From Amphritea atlantica (GTDB lineage: Bacteria > Pseudomonadota > Gammaproteobacteria > Pseudomonadales > Balneatricaceae): a DNA stretch of 64,000 nt. How positions within the stretch are numbered: position 1 is the first letter of the stretch; each line of letters starts with the position of its first letter. The DNA lies in NCBI GenBank assembly GCA_024397875.1, contig CP073344.1, positions 124,001 through 188,000 on the forward strand, in the 5' to 3' direction. The notes beneath the pieces are model-generated. The model was not told the DNA's origin. It saw only the letters and a list, made by a program, of their open reading frames with translations, and ran no database searches. Shown here piece by piece: positions 38,885 through 48,842 of the stretch. Both the position numbers and the translations under genes were made by a program.

Positions 38885-39691
38885 TTAGCGGTTAGTCGAT
38901 TCGAAAATCTTGTCAGCGTTATTGGCGATAAAGCCACCGAATAGCTCGCCATCGGCGTTTTTATAGCGCTTGGCAAACTCATAGAAACAACTGGGAACGA
39001 CTTTTTTCTGGCCGCCGCTAAAGGTGATTTCGACCTGGTCGGCCATCGTTGATGCTTGCACCAGCAGGTCTGCCGGAACCCCCTTGATTGCACCACCGGC
39101 CTGGTTGATCGGGAAGTGGTGCTGCTCCAGCAGATCGATCACCTGCTGCATCTCAGTCAGCTGTTGCAGATGGTTGAGGCTGACGGTGAAGTGATTGACC
39201 CGCAGTCCCATGCTGACCAGCCAGGCGGCGTACTCACTCTCATCGGCAAGGGTGTTGTAGTCTGCCAGTGAGACCGGTTGCCAGAGCCGTCCGCGGGCGA
39301 AGATCTCCGCTCCGGCGACCACGTCCGGTTCTATCTGGGACACCACCGTCTCAAGGATGGTCTGCACCGGATCACTCAGCAGGTGGCGCATCAGTTCACT
39401 GACAAAGATACGCGGCGCGGTTGCATCCGGGTGAGCATAACTTCTGGCAATCAGCTTTTTCTGCTCAAAGGTATAGTGGTCCTGCAGTTGATAGCCCATC
39501 GAGAGAATAACCGGTTGCAGATGATCAAGGTCGATGGGCGAATCAGAGAACGTCCGGAAGGCGACGTGATCATTAACAACCGTTTCCCCCAGACGGGTGA
39601 ACAGGTGGTGGATTTTTTCGGCCTGCGGGGCGATCTCGATGTAATCGTCCCAAAGCATTGCAAAAAAAGTATCGCGGTTCATCGTTTGCAT
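38885..39691 (-). CDS. Short DUF1338 protein, HglS-like 2-oxoadipate dioxygenase/decarboxylase
   Basis: DUF1338 family protein of 268 residues. Family knowledge: P. putida HglS converts 2-oxoadipate to D-2-hydroxyglutarate with Fe(II) and O2, the step after AmaB and transamination. Likely metal ligands are visible as His in VNDHVAFRTF, His in LRVNHFTVSL and Glu in PSCFYEFAKRY. It is clearly shorter than HglS/YdcJ (about 450 residues), so it belongs to a compact subgroup. Its place in an ama cluster supports the same reaction. ATG 39691 or 39682 may be the start. Confidence 0.8.
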   Translation of the reverse strand: MQTMNRDTFFAMLWDDYIEIAPQAEKIHHLFTRLGETVVNDHVAFRTFSDSPIDLDHLQPVILSMGYQLQDHYTFEQKKLIARSYAHPDATAPRIFVSELMRHLLSDPVQTILETVVSQIEPDVVAGAEIFARGRLWQPVSLADYNTLADESEYAAWLVSMGLRVNHFTVSLNHLQQLTEMQQVIDLLEQHHFPINQAGGAIKGVPADLLVQASTMADQVEITFSGGQKKVVPSCFYEFAKRYKNADGELFGGFIANNADKIFESTNR

Positions 39692-39776
39692 CCCGATATT
39701 GGTTCAGACAGACCGAACAACGTTATGAAGTTCGGATATATAAGTAAAATATAGCTTTCTTATGGGGGATATATGT

Positions 39777-39787
39777 TTGTTCTATAG
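39777..39787 (-). promoter_or_regulatory. Second copy of the putative ama LysR motif
   Basis: TTGTTCTATAG, read on the plus strand, about 85 nt upstream of the HglS-like start. It resembles the element at 36594. The rest of 39692-39952 is AT-rich near the gene start and otherwise unremarkable. Confidence 0.3.
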
Positions 39788-39952
39788 CTAAGGCGAGTGC
39801 CGGGTCCGTGAGATTTTGCAGGGAATCCCGTCTGGCGTTGAATAACGCCCGGCACAGCCGTCTACCCGTCAGGCTGCTAGCGCGGGCTGCGGTGCAAGGA
39901 TAAGCGGTTATACTTTTGGTATTGCTGAGACGAATAAATCTGGATACACACG

Positions 39953-42900
39953 ATGCAGAAAAAGGCAGCGAGTTCCAACCAGCAGAACAGTCAGTGGCAG
40001 TTCTGGATCGATCGGGGCGGCACCTTCACCGACGTAGTAGCGCTTCGTCCGGACGGCACCCTGATGAGCCATAAACTGCTGTCTGATAATCCGGAACAGT
40101 ATCGGGACGCTGCCATTCAGGGGATCCGTGATCTGCTGGATCTCTCTGCCGAACAGCCCATTCCATCCGCCCAGATTGCCGCCGTTAAAATGGGCACCAC
40201 CGTCGCCACCAATGCCCTGCTGGAGCGTAAGGGGGAGCCTTGTCTGTTACTGATTACCCGCGGCTTTCGTGATGCCCTGCGGATCGCTTATCAGAACCGG
40301 CCCCGGCTGTTTGAACGCCATATTCGTTTACCCGAGTTACTTTACCAGGAGGTCGAAGAGGTGATTGAACGCACCGGGGCGCACGGTGAGGTCCTGACGT
40401 CGCTGGATCTGGTAGCGGCGCGCCGGACACTGCAGGGGGCCTATGATCGCGGTATCCGCTCGGTGGCAATCGTCCTGATGCACGGTTACCGTTACTGGGA
40501 TCACGAGCGACAACTGGCCGGGCTGGCACAGCAGATCGGTTTTACCCAGATCTCCACCAGTCATGAGGTCAGTCCGCTGATGAAACTGGTGAGCCGGGGG
40601 GACACCACAGTTGTGGATGCTTACCTGTCACCGATCCTGCGACGCTATATCGATCAGGTCGCCGCAGAGTTGGGTGGTGCCAAGCTGATGTTTATGCAGT
40701 CGAACGGCGGGCTGGTGGATGCCGGACTGTTTCAGGGAAAAGATTCCATTCTCTCCGGTCCCGCCGGTGGCATTGTGGGGGCGGCCCGCACCAGTGCCAT
40801 GGCCGGCTTTGATAAAATTATCGGCTTTGATATGGGCGGGACCTCCACCGATGTCACCCACTATTGCGGTGAGTTTGAACGTGCCTTTGATACGCTGGTG
40901 GCGGGCGTGCGGATGCGGGCACCGATGATGCAGATCCATACCGTAGCGGCAGGGGGCGGCTCGATACTCAGTTTTGACGGCGCGCGTTTCCGGGTCGGAC
41001 CGGATTCTGCCGGTGCCAATCCCGGCCCGGCCAGCTACCGCCGGGGCGGTCCACTGACGGTCACCGACTGTAATGTGATGCTGGGCAAGCTGATCCCGGC
41101 ATACTTCCCGAGGATATTTGGCCCTGCCGCCGACCAGTCTCTGGACAAGGCGGTGGTGCGAACCAAGTTTGAAGCGCTGGCCCGTGAGATAGAAGCCGCA
41201 ACCGGTAAGGCTTCCACCGCCGAAGAGGTGGCTCAGGGGTATTTACGCATCGCGGTTGAAAATATGGCCAATGCGATCAAGGAGATCTCGACCCAGCGGG
41301 GCTATGATATCACTCATTACGCGCTGTGCTGCTTCGGAGGTGCCGCCGGACAGCACGCCTGTCAGGTCGCGGATCTGCTGGGAATGACCCGGGTGCTGCT
41401 GCATCCGCTGGCAGGTGTGTTGTCCGCTTATGGTATGGGGTTGGCAGATATCCGCTGCCTGCGTCAGCAGGCCGTGGAACAACGTTTTACGGCTAAGCTG
41501 GCTGAGGCTCTGCAACCGGATTACCGGCAACTGGAAGCGGATGGTCAGCAGGAGGTCAGACAGCAGCGGGTTCCGGAGCCGCAGATCAGTGCGATCTATA
41601 AAGCCCACCTCAAGTATGAGGGGACCGATTCTGCGCTGGTGGTGGATTTCAACGGCTTTCGCGCCTGTTGTCAGGCGTTTGAGGCGGCACACCGACAACG
41701 TTACGGCTTCATAGTGGCGGATAAAGCCCTGATACTGGAAGCGATTTCGGTTGAGGTCGTGGGTACCACTCATCAGGCGCAAAACCGGACCGAGCCGTGG
41801 CAAGAGCACCGGACAGTTCACTCTGCGGGCGAGTATCAGGATTCGCCCGCAGAGCGTCCTGACGGTCAACGAGAGCCACCGATGATGGCCCGAAGCCGCG
41901 TCTACAGCGACGGTAAAGCTCATGATGCGCCGCTGTACCAGCGGGCAGAATTACACTCCGGCGATTGTATTACCGGTCCGGCTATTATCCTGGAGAGCAC
42001 CGGCACCAATATGGTGGAATGCGGCTGGCAGGCGACTTGTACCGGCCGGGGCGATCTGCTGCTGGAGCGGGTGATCCCACTACAGCGACAGGTTGCTATC
42101 GGCACTGCCGTGGATCCGGTGATGCTGGAGGTGTTCAATAATCTGTTTATGTCCATCGCCGAACAGATGGGCTTCACGCTGGAAAACACCAGTTACTCGG
42201 TGAACGTTAAAGAACGACTGGACTTCTCCTGTGCTATTTTCGATCAGCAGGGGCATCTGGTGGCCAACGCTCCGCACATGCCGGTGCATCTGGGGTCGAT
42301 GTGGCAGAGTATCCGCAGTGTTATCGATAAGCATGGCGACAGCATGCAGCCGGGGGATGTTTATATCCTCAATGCCCCCTATAACGGCGGTACCCATCTG
42401 CCGGATATCACCGTGATAACCCCGGTTTTTGCCGATAGTGCAGAGAGCGCCGAGGCGCAGTCAGTGAAACAGTCGGGAAAGCAGGCGAAAAAACAGGTGC
42501 TCTTTTATGTCGCGTCCCGGGGCCACCATGCCGATATAGGCGGCATTACCCCCGGCTCCATGCCGCCGGGGAGCCGTTCGGTAGAGGAGGAGGGCGTGCT
42601 GATCGACAATATTAAACTGATGGACCGGGGGCAGTTTCTCGAGCAAGAGATGCGGGACCTGTTGAGCAGTGGTCCGTGGCCGGCGCGTAATCCCGATCAG
42701 AATATTGCCGATCTCAGGGCGCAGATTGCCGCCAACGAAAAAGGCGTTCAGGAACTTCGCCGTATGATCGGGCAGTTCAGCCTGCCGGTGGTGCACGCCT
42801 ATATGCAGCATGTGCAGGACAACGCCGAGGAGTCCGTTCGCCGGGTGCTGGATGTCCTCAGTGACGGTGAATTTCGTTATCGTATGGATGATGGTGCCGA

Positions 42901-43687
42901 GATCTGCGTCAGCATCCGGATTGACAAAGCCGCTCGATCAGCCCGGATCGACTTCAGCGGCACTTCCGCTCAGCGGGACACAAACTTTAATGCTCCGGGG
43001 GCGGTTTGCCATGCCGCGGTGCTGTATGTGTTTCGTACCCTGGTAGATGATGACATTCCCATGAATCAGGGCTGCCTGAAGCCACTGGAGGTTATTATCC
43101 CGCAAGGCTCGATGTTGGACCCCGTGTATCCTGCCGCCGTGGTTGCCGGTAATGTCGAGACCTCCCAGTGGATCACCGACTGCCTCTATGGTGCGCTTGG
43201 GATACTGGCGGGTTCGCAGGGTAGCATGAACAATTTTACCTTCGGTAACGATCGTTATCAGTATTATGAAACTATCTGTGGCGGTTCGGGGGCCGGGCCA
43301 GACTTCGATGGCACCAGTGCGGTCCAGACCCATATGACCAATTCCCGTCTGACCGATCCGGAAGTGCTGGAGTGGCGCTATCCGGTAGTGCTGGAAAATT
43401 TCAGGCTGCGGCCCGGCTCCGGTGGCCGCGGCAGGCACAACGGCGGTGATGGGGTTGTCAGACGCATCCGCTTTCTCGAACCGATGACCGCTGCCATCCT
43501 CTCGTCCCATCGCAGCACCCGCCCGTTCGGAGTAGACGGGGGTGAACCCGGTTGTCCCGGAGAGAACTGGGTGGAACGAAAGGATGGCCACCGGGAAGAC
43601 CTGGGTGCTACTGCCGAAGTCGAGATGCAGCCGGGCGATTGCTTCGTGGTGGCTACCCCGGGGGGCGGGGGTTACGGTAAAAAGTAA
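39953..43687 (+). CDS. Fused 5-oxoprolinase / hydantoinase A-B
   Basis: Cytosolic ATP-dependent enzyme of 1244 residues opening cyclic amides; the founding activity is 5-oxo-L-proline to L-glutamate. The A half (residues about 1-700) shows WIDRGGTFTDVVALRPDG, MGTTVATNALLERKG, LSGPAGGIVGAARTS and the actin-like FDMGGTSTDV. The B half (from about 715) shows EVFNNLFMSIAEQMGFTLE, VHLGSM, ILNAPYNGGTHLPDIT, CGGSGAGPDFDGT and PGSGGRGRHNGGDG. The single-chain form matches eukaryotic OPLAH/OXP1 and some bacterial oxoprolinases, rather than split HyuA/HyuB. A variable linker (about residues 625-650) is GC-rich and poorly conserved. It may work with the TRAP binding protein at 45013. Confidence 0.93.
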   Translation: MQKKAASSNQQNSQWQFWIDRGGTFTDVVALRPDGTLMSHKLLSDNPEQYRDAAIQGIRDLLDLSAEQPIPSAQIAAVKMGTTVATNALLERKGEPCLLLITRGFRDALRIAYQNRPRLFERHIRLPELLYQEVEEVIERTGAHGEVLTSLDLVAARRTLQGAYDRGIRSVAIVLMHGYRYWDHERQLAGLAQQIGFTQISTSHEVSPLMKLVSRGDTTVVDAYLSPILRRYIDQVAAELGGAKLMFMQSNGGLVDAGLFQGKDSILSGPAGGIVGAARTSAMAGFDKIIGFDMGGTSTDVTHYCGEFERAFDTLVAGVRMRAPMMQIHTVAAGGGSILSFDGARFRVGPDSAGANPGPASYRRGGPLTVTDCNVMLGKLIPAYFPRIFGPAADQSLDKAVVRTKFEALAREIEAATGKASTAEEVAQGYLRIAVENMANAIKEISTQRGYDITHYALCCFGGAAGQHACQVADLLGMTRVLLHPLAGVLSAYGMGLADIRCLRQQAVEQRFTAKLAEALQPDYRQLEADGQQEVRQQRVPEPQISAIYKAHLKYEGTDSALVVDFNGFRACCQAFEAAHRQRYGFIVADKALILEAISVEVVGTTHQAQNRTEPWQEHRTVHSAGEYQDSPAERPDGQREPPMMARSRVYSDGKAHDAPLYQRAELHSGDCITGPAIILESTGTNMVECGWQATCTGRGDLLLERVIPLQRQVAIGTAVDPVMLEVFNNLFMSIAEQMGFTLENTSYSVNVKERLDFSCAIFDQQGHLVANAPHMPVHLGSMWQSIRSVIDKHGDSMQPGDVYILNAPYNGGTHLPDITVITPVFADSAESAEAQSVKQSGKQAKKQVLFYVASRGHHADIGGITPGSMPPGSRSVEEEGVLIDNIKLMDRGQFLEQEMRDLLSSGPWPARNPDQNIADLRAQIAANEKGVQELRRMIGQFSLPVVHAYMQHVQDNAEESVRRVLDVLSDGEFRYRMDDGAEICVSIRIDKAARSARIDFSGTSAQRDTNFNAPGAVCHAAVLYVFRTLVDDDIPMNQGCLKPLEVIIPQGSMLDPVYPAAVVAGNVETSQWITDCLYGALGILAGSQGSMNNFTFGNDRYQYYETICGGSGAGPDFDGTSAVQTHMTNSRLTDPEVLEWRYPVVLENFRLRPGSGGRGRHNGGDGVVRRIRFLEPMTAAILSSHRSTRPFGVDGGEPGCPGENWVERKDGHREDLGATAEVEMQPGDCFVVATPGGGGYGKK

Positions 43688-43740
43688 AACATGATCGGCC
43701 TGAAGAACGGGTCATTGAACCGTAAAGACAAGTTCGGCGA

Positions 43741-44664
43741 TCACAGCTCCAGACCATACAGGGGTCTCTCTTTATCCTGTTTGATCACGAAATCGCTGAT
43801 CAGCTCACGGACTTTGAGGACTTCCGGGCGTTCGCTGTGTTCCCGCGATGACCACAGCGCTATATCGCGCCGGGAAGAGGTGACGCCCTCCACGGTAAGC
43901 ATCTGCTCGGGACTGATCGCTTCGGTCATTAAGGTTAAACGGGCGGGTAGCCAGACCAGCATGTCGGTTGTATTTAACAGATGGATCACCGAACGAATGC
44001 TGCCGGTGAAGGCCATCTGCGCCGCGTTTGCCTCCGTGACTTCGCTCTGACTGCCTAAAAATCCGGCACTGGCGCCAGCGAGGATCCACTTTTGTCGGGC
44101 AATGTCCGCCTGGGTGAGTGGCTGTTTTGAACCGATCAGTTTGGATTTTTTACCGGCAAAAATACCGGAACGGTCACGGAACAGAATCTGACGGTCCAGC
44201 GATTTCTGTGACACGGACAGATGTGCCGGTGCCAGCAGGAAGTCTAACTCGCCCTCCTGCAGCAGGGTGATCTGGGTTGCTGCCGAGCCGGTGCGGAAAT
44301 GAAATGCATAGCGTTTTTCCTGCAAGAAGTAATCGGTCATCTGATTCACCGTGGCAAACTCCCAGAGTGGATCGATACCGATAACAAACTCACTTTTATA
44401 GCCGCTATGAAACTGCCGGATTACCTCCTCCCCCCTGACCGTTTCCGCCAGTATCCGCTCACCAATCTGAGATAACCGGGCGCCGATCTCAGTGGGAATA
44501 ACCCCATAACGGGTTCGTTTTAACAGCGGTGCCCCCACCTTCATCTCCAGCTGTTGAATACTGCGGGTGAGGGTTGGCTGGGTCACATGCAGCTGTTCAC
44601 AGGCGCTGGTAAGAGAACCCTGCTTGACCACGATGGCTAATTGCTTCAATAGGTTAGGATTCAT
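43741..44664 (-). CDS. LysR-family regulator
   Basis: LysR regulator of 307 residues: helix-turn-helix GSLTSACEQLHVTQPTLTRS, QLEMKVGAPLLKRTRYGV; effector domain with FVIGIDPLWEF and GELDFLLAPAH. It converges on the oxoprolinase gene and is divergent from the orphan TRAP binding protein gene, so control of 45013 (and perhaps 39953) is the likely role. The palindrome ATATGCATAT at 44665-44674 abuts its start. Confidence 0.88.
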   Translation of the reverse strand: MNPNLLKQLAIVVKQGSLTSACEQLHVTQPTLTRSIQQLEMKVGAPLLKRTRYGVIPTEIGARLSQIGERILAETVRGEEVIRQFHSGYKSEFVIGIDPLWEFATVNQMTDYFLQEKRYAFHFRTGSAATQITLLQEGELDFLLAPAHLSVSQKSLDRQILFRDRSGIFAGKKSKLIGSKQPLTQADIARQKWILAGASAGFLGSQSEVTEANAAQMAFTGSIRSVIHLLNTTDMLVWLPARLTLMTEAISPEQMLTVEGVTSSRRDIALWSSREHSERPEVLKVRELISDFVIKQDKERPLYGLEL

Positions 44665-45012
44665 ATATGCATATTCTTTGTATCTGGGGTTAAAAACTGA
44701 TTATTCCTTATATTATCTGTGGTTTAAAGTGATCTTTCTAATAATAAGAACGGAAGATTCAAGATGCAGCGACACGGTGACACTTTTCATCCGGGTAATT
44801 CCCGTTTTTCTGATCCTCTGGATTGTGTGCAGGCGCCGGTTAAATGGCCATGCCCAACAAAGATCGACGAACTGGTTTTCTGTCGGCTTGTGTAAGGGCG
44901 TTTTACCGTAGCGCTTAAGGTCATAAATCCCTGCACAGACTCATATGAAAACAGAGGATCACCCGCGTTTAATATCTGCAAAAACAACAATAATCTAAAT
45001 GGAATCTATGCA
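44665..45012. other. 348-nt intergenic region between LysR and TRAP binding protein
   Basis: Divergent promoter region. The only symmetric element seen is ATATGCATAT at its left end; no gene, RNA or clear -35/-10 pair was recognised. Open frames crossing it have no ribosome site or family resemblance. Confidence 0.5.
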
Positions 45013-46032
45013 ATGAAAAAGTTAATTCTAGGTAGTGTTCTGGCTCTGACTACCGCTTCAGTCGTACCCGTGGCTCAGGCGGCAGATTACACATTGCGCT
45101 TAGCGCACTTCTTTCCTCCGGTGGCCGCGATCCACAAGAATGTTGCCCAGGCCTGGGCGGATAAAGTCAGTGCCGACTCCGGGGGCCGTATCGCGGTGGA
45201 AGTGTATCCTTCATCCACCCTGGCGAAACCCCCGGCCCTGTATGATGCGGTTAAGAATCGTATCGCTGATGTAACCCTGACGGTGCAGGGCTATACGGCT
45301 AATCGCTTTCCGCTGACTCAGGTGGTTGAGTTGCCGGGGGTTGCGAAGAGTGCTGCCAACGGCTCCTGTATTATTCAGCATCTGTATGATGAAGAGCTGA
45401 TCAGTGCCGAGTATAAAGATACTAAACCCCTGTTTCTCTTCACTCACGGGCCGGGGCATATACATACCACCAATAAACTGATTAAACAGCCAGCCGACTT
45501 CGAAGGGCTGAGAATCCGCCGTCCTACTGCGGTGGTGGCAAAACTGTTGGAAGGGTTGGGAGGACAGCCTGTCGGTATGCCTGCGCCGCAGGCGTTTCAG
45601 TCGGTGCAGCGGGGTGTTATCGACGGTGTTGCCTTGCCGTGGGAAGGTCAGCTGACCTTCCGCATGAATGATCTGACATCGAATCATACCGAAGTGGGCG
45701 GGCTGTATACCTTGTCATTTCTGGTGACCATGAACAACGATGTGTACAACAGTATGCCCGCCGAGCTGCAAAAGGTGATCGATAACAATTCAGGCGAAGC
45801 CTGGTCACAGATTGCGGCGAATGAGTTTGACATGGCTGATGTGAAAGGCCGTGCCCAGGCGGAAGCTGCAGGTCATCAGTTTTATACGGTCGACGGTGGT
45901 GTTGATAACCCTGCCTGGAAGCCGGTGCTTGATAAAGCATCTGAAGGTTATTTGGCGGAGCTGGAGGCCAGGGGATTACCTGCGCGGGCCGTCTATCAAC
46001 GTGCCAAGGAGCTGGCAGAGAGCTGTCAGTAA
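45013..46032 (+). CDS. Orphan TRAP transporter substrate-binding protein
   Basis: Periplasmic DctP-family protein of 339 residues with signal peptide (LILGSVLALTTASVVPVAQA|ADY). DctP landmarks are LRLAHFFPPVAAIHKNVAQ, FEGLRIRRPTAVVAKLLEGL and VQRGVIDGVALPWEG; the conserved substrate-salt-bridge Arg is in RIRRPT. No dctQ or dctM follows; a terminator does. It must use membrane subunits encoded elsewhere, or act as a receptor. Neighbouring oxoprolinase and LysR genes make cyclic amides or their products candidate ligands, by inference only. Confidence 0.9.
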   Translation: MKKLILGSVLALTTASVVPVAQAADYTLRLAHFFPPVAAIHKNVAQAWADKVSADSGGRIAVEVYPSSTLAKPPALYDAVKNRIADVTLTVQGYTANRFPLTQVVELPGVAKSAANGSCIIQHLYDEELISAEYKDTKPLFLFTHGPGHIHTTNKLIKQPADFEGLRIRRPTAVVAKLLEGLGGQPVGMPAPQAFQSVQRGVIDGVALPWEGQLTFRMNDLTSNHTEVGGLYTLSFLVTMNNDVYNSMPAELQKVIDNNSGEAWSQIAANEFDMADVKGRAQAEAAGHQFYTVDGGVDNPAWKPVLDKASEGYLAELEARGLPARAVYQRAKELAESCQ

Positions 46033-46055
46033 CCGCAGTTGAAATCCGTATGTTG

Positions 46056-46100
46056 ATGCACCGACGTGGCCTGCTGTCGTGGCCCGCGCCGGTGCATTTT
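46056..46100 (+). terminator. Terminator after the orphan TRAP binding protein
   Basis: ATGCACCG (46056) pairs with CGGTGCAT (46090) around a 26-base GC-rich insert, followed by TTTCTATT. Confidence 0.6.
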
Positions 46101-46148
46101 CTATTCTGTTGTAATGCTGTGCAGCGTTAACGCTGTTGAGTGAAAGGT

Positions 46149-46481
46149 TTAACCGCAGCACTTTTTGTATTTCTTACCGCTGCCACAGGAGCAGGGGGCG
46201 TTTCGCTCCGGTGTTTTCTCTATCTGCACGGTTTTAGGTGTGGCTAACAGAGCAGTCAGCTCAGCGATGTTCTCTTCACTCTCCGCATCAACAACAATGG
46301 TCGCTACCAGATCATGTTCGGCAACCATGGCTGCCACTGCCTCTCGGCGTTTCTCGGAGGTGACACTCAGTGATAGCGGGCTGCTTTCACTACCCGGTTT
46401 CACTTTCGCCTTGGTGTTGTAACCACTCTTACCGTAGTTGCCCATAATATCGGGAGTACCTTTATAGAAACATTTAGACAT
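46149..46481 (-). CDS. SEC-C metal-binding motif protein (PBPRA1643-like)
   Basis: Small cytosolic protein of 110 residues. The C-terminal zinc-binding SEC-C motif is APCSCGSGKKYKKCCG. The N-terminus MSKCFYKGTPDIMGNYGKSG resembles the PBPRA1643 family of SWIM/SEC-C proteins found in marine gammaproteobacteria. ATG 46481 is chosen by this conserved start, although the frame has an ATG eight codons upstream. Function unknown. Confidence 0.82.
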   Translation of the reverse strand: MSKCFYKGTPDIMGNYGKSGYNTKAKVKPGSESSPLSLSVTSEKRREAVAAMVAEHDLVATIVVDAESEENIAELTALLATPKTVQIEKTPERNAPCSCGSGKKYKKCCG

Positions 46482-46725
46482 GGGTGACTCCTGAAGTTTT
46501 GTCATCGTGCTGAGGGGGCGGCATTCTAGCAGGAAACGGAGGGAAGCGGTGAATTGATTGATCTGATTGTCAGGTTGGTTCGTATCGGTGATTTAGTTTT
46601 GTTAGTGTAAATCCGGATACGCTCATTGAGCCTGAAAATTTTTTCACGGTGAATGATTCTTTACCTGCAATGTCTAACGTTTTACCCTCTTCTTTGTCTA
46701 TCCGGTTTCAACACATAGGATTTAT

Positions 46726-46947
46726 ATGAGCGAGCAGATGAATGGCGACGTACTGAAGGCATTAAAAATAGCCTTTACCTATATGCCCAAAGCAATCGAA
46801 GTGACACAGTATGAATACGGCGATCGCTATCAGGCTGTTCTTGCGCATATTGAAACAGTCAGAGAGACCCTGCTGCTGAATGATGTGGACCCTGAAGAGG
46901 TGTATGGAGAGGTGGATCCTGATAATACGCCTAACTCCTCTTATTAA
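46726..46947 (+). CDS. Small conserved acidic protein
   Basis: A 73-residue protein, rich in acidic residues at the C-terminus (NDVDPEEVYGEVDPDN); no signal, helix or metal motif. I do not recognise a named family. It lies 39 nt before the SelO-like gene on the same strand, so it may be co-transcribed. The 220-nt gap before it (46506-46725) shows no other feature. Confidence 0.6.
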   Translation: MSEQMNGDVLKALKIAFTYMPKAIEVTQYEYGDRYQAVLAHIETVRETLLLNDVDPEEVYGEVDPDNTPNSSY

Positions 46948-46985
46948 GGGGGATCATTGTTCAACCCACGTCATGAGGAGCCCCA

Positions 46986-48707
46986 ATGAATCATCAACAA
47001 CCCCAGAATACCTTGCCAACCATCGCGACCCTCGACGATCTGGCTCCGCTGGCAAACTACTCGTTCACGGACACGCTCAACGCCGATCCTGACGCGAAAG
47101 CAGACGGCGCCGACCACGCGCCGCGACAGGTGTTCTCGGGCCACTATGTCCCTGTAAAACCCACGCCAATCGAAGATCCTGAGTACATCGCTCACAGCAA
47201 ATCGCTGTTTCGCGAGCTGGGGTTCGCCGACAGTCTGGCCCGGTCGGAGGACTTCGTGCGGATGTTCTCGGGCGATACCTCCCAGGTTCCGCAGCCGATG
47301 CGCGGGGTTGGTTGGGCCTGTGGTTACGCACTGTCCATCTTCGGTACCGAATACACTCAGCAGTGCCCGTTTCAAACCGGCAACGGTTACGGTGACGGTC
47401 GTGCTGTTTCCGTACTCGAGGCGGTTATCAAGGGACAGCGCTGGGAGATGCAGCTCAAAGGTGGCGGCCGGACTCCATACTGCCGCGGCGCGGATGGCCG
47501 CGCCGTGTTGCGCTCCAGTGTCCGGGAGTTTCTGGCACAGGAACATATGCACGCCCTCGGCGTGCCAACCTCCCGCTCGCTGAGTCTGTATGTGTCTAAA
47601 ACGGAGCAGGTCAGACGGCCGTGGTATTCAGAGGGCTCGCACTCGATGGATCCCGACACGATGGTATCGGAGCCTGTCGCCATCTCGACCCGGGTCGCAC
47701 CGTCGTTCCTGCGGGTCGGCCAGCTGGAGCTCTTTGCTCGCCGGGCCCGCAAGCAGGAACACCCGAACGCGATGGCGGAACTTGAGATGATGGTGCTGCA
47801 CCTGATCGATCGCGAGTACGCTGACGTTATCGATAATACCCTGAGCACCGCCGAAAAAGTGGTGATGCTGGCGCGCGAGTTCCGCAATCGCCTGACCTCG
47901 CTGGTGGCGAACTGGATTCGCGTTGGTTATTGCCAGGGCAACTTCAACAGTGATAACTGCGCGGCGGGTGGTTTCACCCTCGACTACGGTCCGTTCGGAT
48001 TTTGTGAACGCTTCGATCCGCAATATCAACCCTGGACCGGTGGCGGACAACACTTCTCATTCCTCAATCAGCCCGTTGCTGCAGAACGTAACTTCCACAT
48101 GTTCTGGACGGCACTGCGGCCGTTGCTGGCCTCGGATGAGGTGGCGCTGAAACAACTGGACGAGATCCGTAGTGGCTTTGCGCAAGTGATGCAGGCGAAA
48201 CTGGAAGCGATGTGGGCCGCCAAACTCGGGCTGGAACACTTTAATAAAGAGCTGCTCAATGAGCTGGGTGGGCTGATGGTGCAAACTCCGGTGGATTACA
48301 CCATTCTTTTCCGCGAGTTGTCGAATCTGCCAGACGACATCGCGCCACTGCAGAAAGGCTTCTATCAGGGGCCAGCCTATCAGGCGGATCCGGAAGGGAT
48401 GGATCAGCGCTGGTCAGCGTGGCTGACAAAATGGCATGCACTGATCGACAGCCAGTCCGGCTCCCGTGATGAGATCTCTCAGCAGATGAAACGGGTTAAC
48501 CCGAAATACAGTCTGCGGGAGTGGTTGGTTGTGCCTGCGTACCAGCAAGCGGCCGAAGGGAACTACGAGCTGGTGCGGGAACTGCAGGAGGTGATGACCC
48601 AGCCCTATGCTGAGCAATCACAAGCCGTTGAAGATAAATACTACCGGCGGAAACCGTCTGAATTCAGAGAGCTCGGCGGCGTGTCGCACTATAGCTGCTC
48701 GTCGTGA
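46986..48707 (+). CDS. SelO/YdiU-family protein (pseudokinase AMPylator)
   Basis: Member of the SelO family, which transfers AMP to protein hydroxyls using an inverted ATP mode. At 573 residues it is longer than E. coli YdiU (about 480). Family text is clear: [60 protein letters not shown]. The catalytic-loop equivalent is QGNFNSDNC, where the common form is HGVxNTDN; Asn and Asp metal ligands remain. The activation-segment equivalent is [13 protein letters not shown]. It ends in SCSS, the Cys counterpart of the selenocysteine in eukaryotic SelO. The extra length and altered His suggest a divergent subgroup. Confidence 0.88.
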   Translation: MNHQQPQNTLPTIATLDDLAPLANYSFTDTLNADPDAKADGADHAPRQVFSGHYVPVKPTPIEDPEYIAHSKSLFRELGFADSLARSEDFVRMFSGDTSQVPQPMRGVGWACGYALSIFGTEYTQQCPFQTGNGYGDGRAVSVLEAVIKGQRWEMQLKGGGRTPYCRGADGRAVLRSSVREFLAQEHMHALGVPTSRSLSLYVSKTEQVRRPWYSEGSHSMDPDTMVSEPVAISTRVAPSFLRVGQLELFARRARKQEHPNAMAELEMMVLHLIDREYADVIDNTLSTAEKVVMLAREFRNRLTSLVANWIRVGYCQGNFNSDNCAAGGFTLDYGPFGFCERFDPQYQPWTGGGQHFSFLNQPVAAERNFHMFWTALRPLLASDEVALKQLDEIRSGFAQVMQAKLEAMWAAKLGLEHFNKELLNELGGLMVQTPVDYTILFRELSNLPDDIAPLQKGFYQGPAYQADPEGMDQRWSAWLTKWHALIDSQSGSRDEISQQMKRVNPKYSLREWLVVPAYQQAAEGNYELVRELQEVMTQPYAEQSQAVEDKYYRRKPSEFRELGGVSHYSCSS

Positions 48708-48842
48708 AATTTCGGAGACCGGGAGGGCCGGAGCGGTAACTACAAAAAAGGGGGAAGAGCTTCAGGAAAGAGAGTTCTTTAGGGCTTTCTCTCATTTATA
48801 AATAACCGGTCCCCTTTATTACTCTTTATTAGTAAAGTCCCG

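Noticed and set aside
48708..48842. Terminator after the SelO gene
   Set aside because: GAAAGAGAG and CTTTCTCTC look paired at first sight but are mirror, not inverted, repeats apart from five bases.
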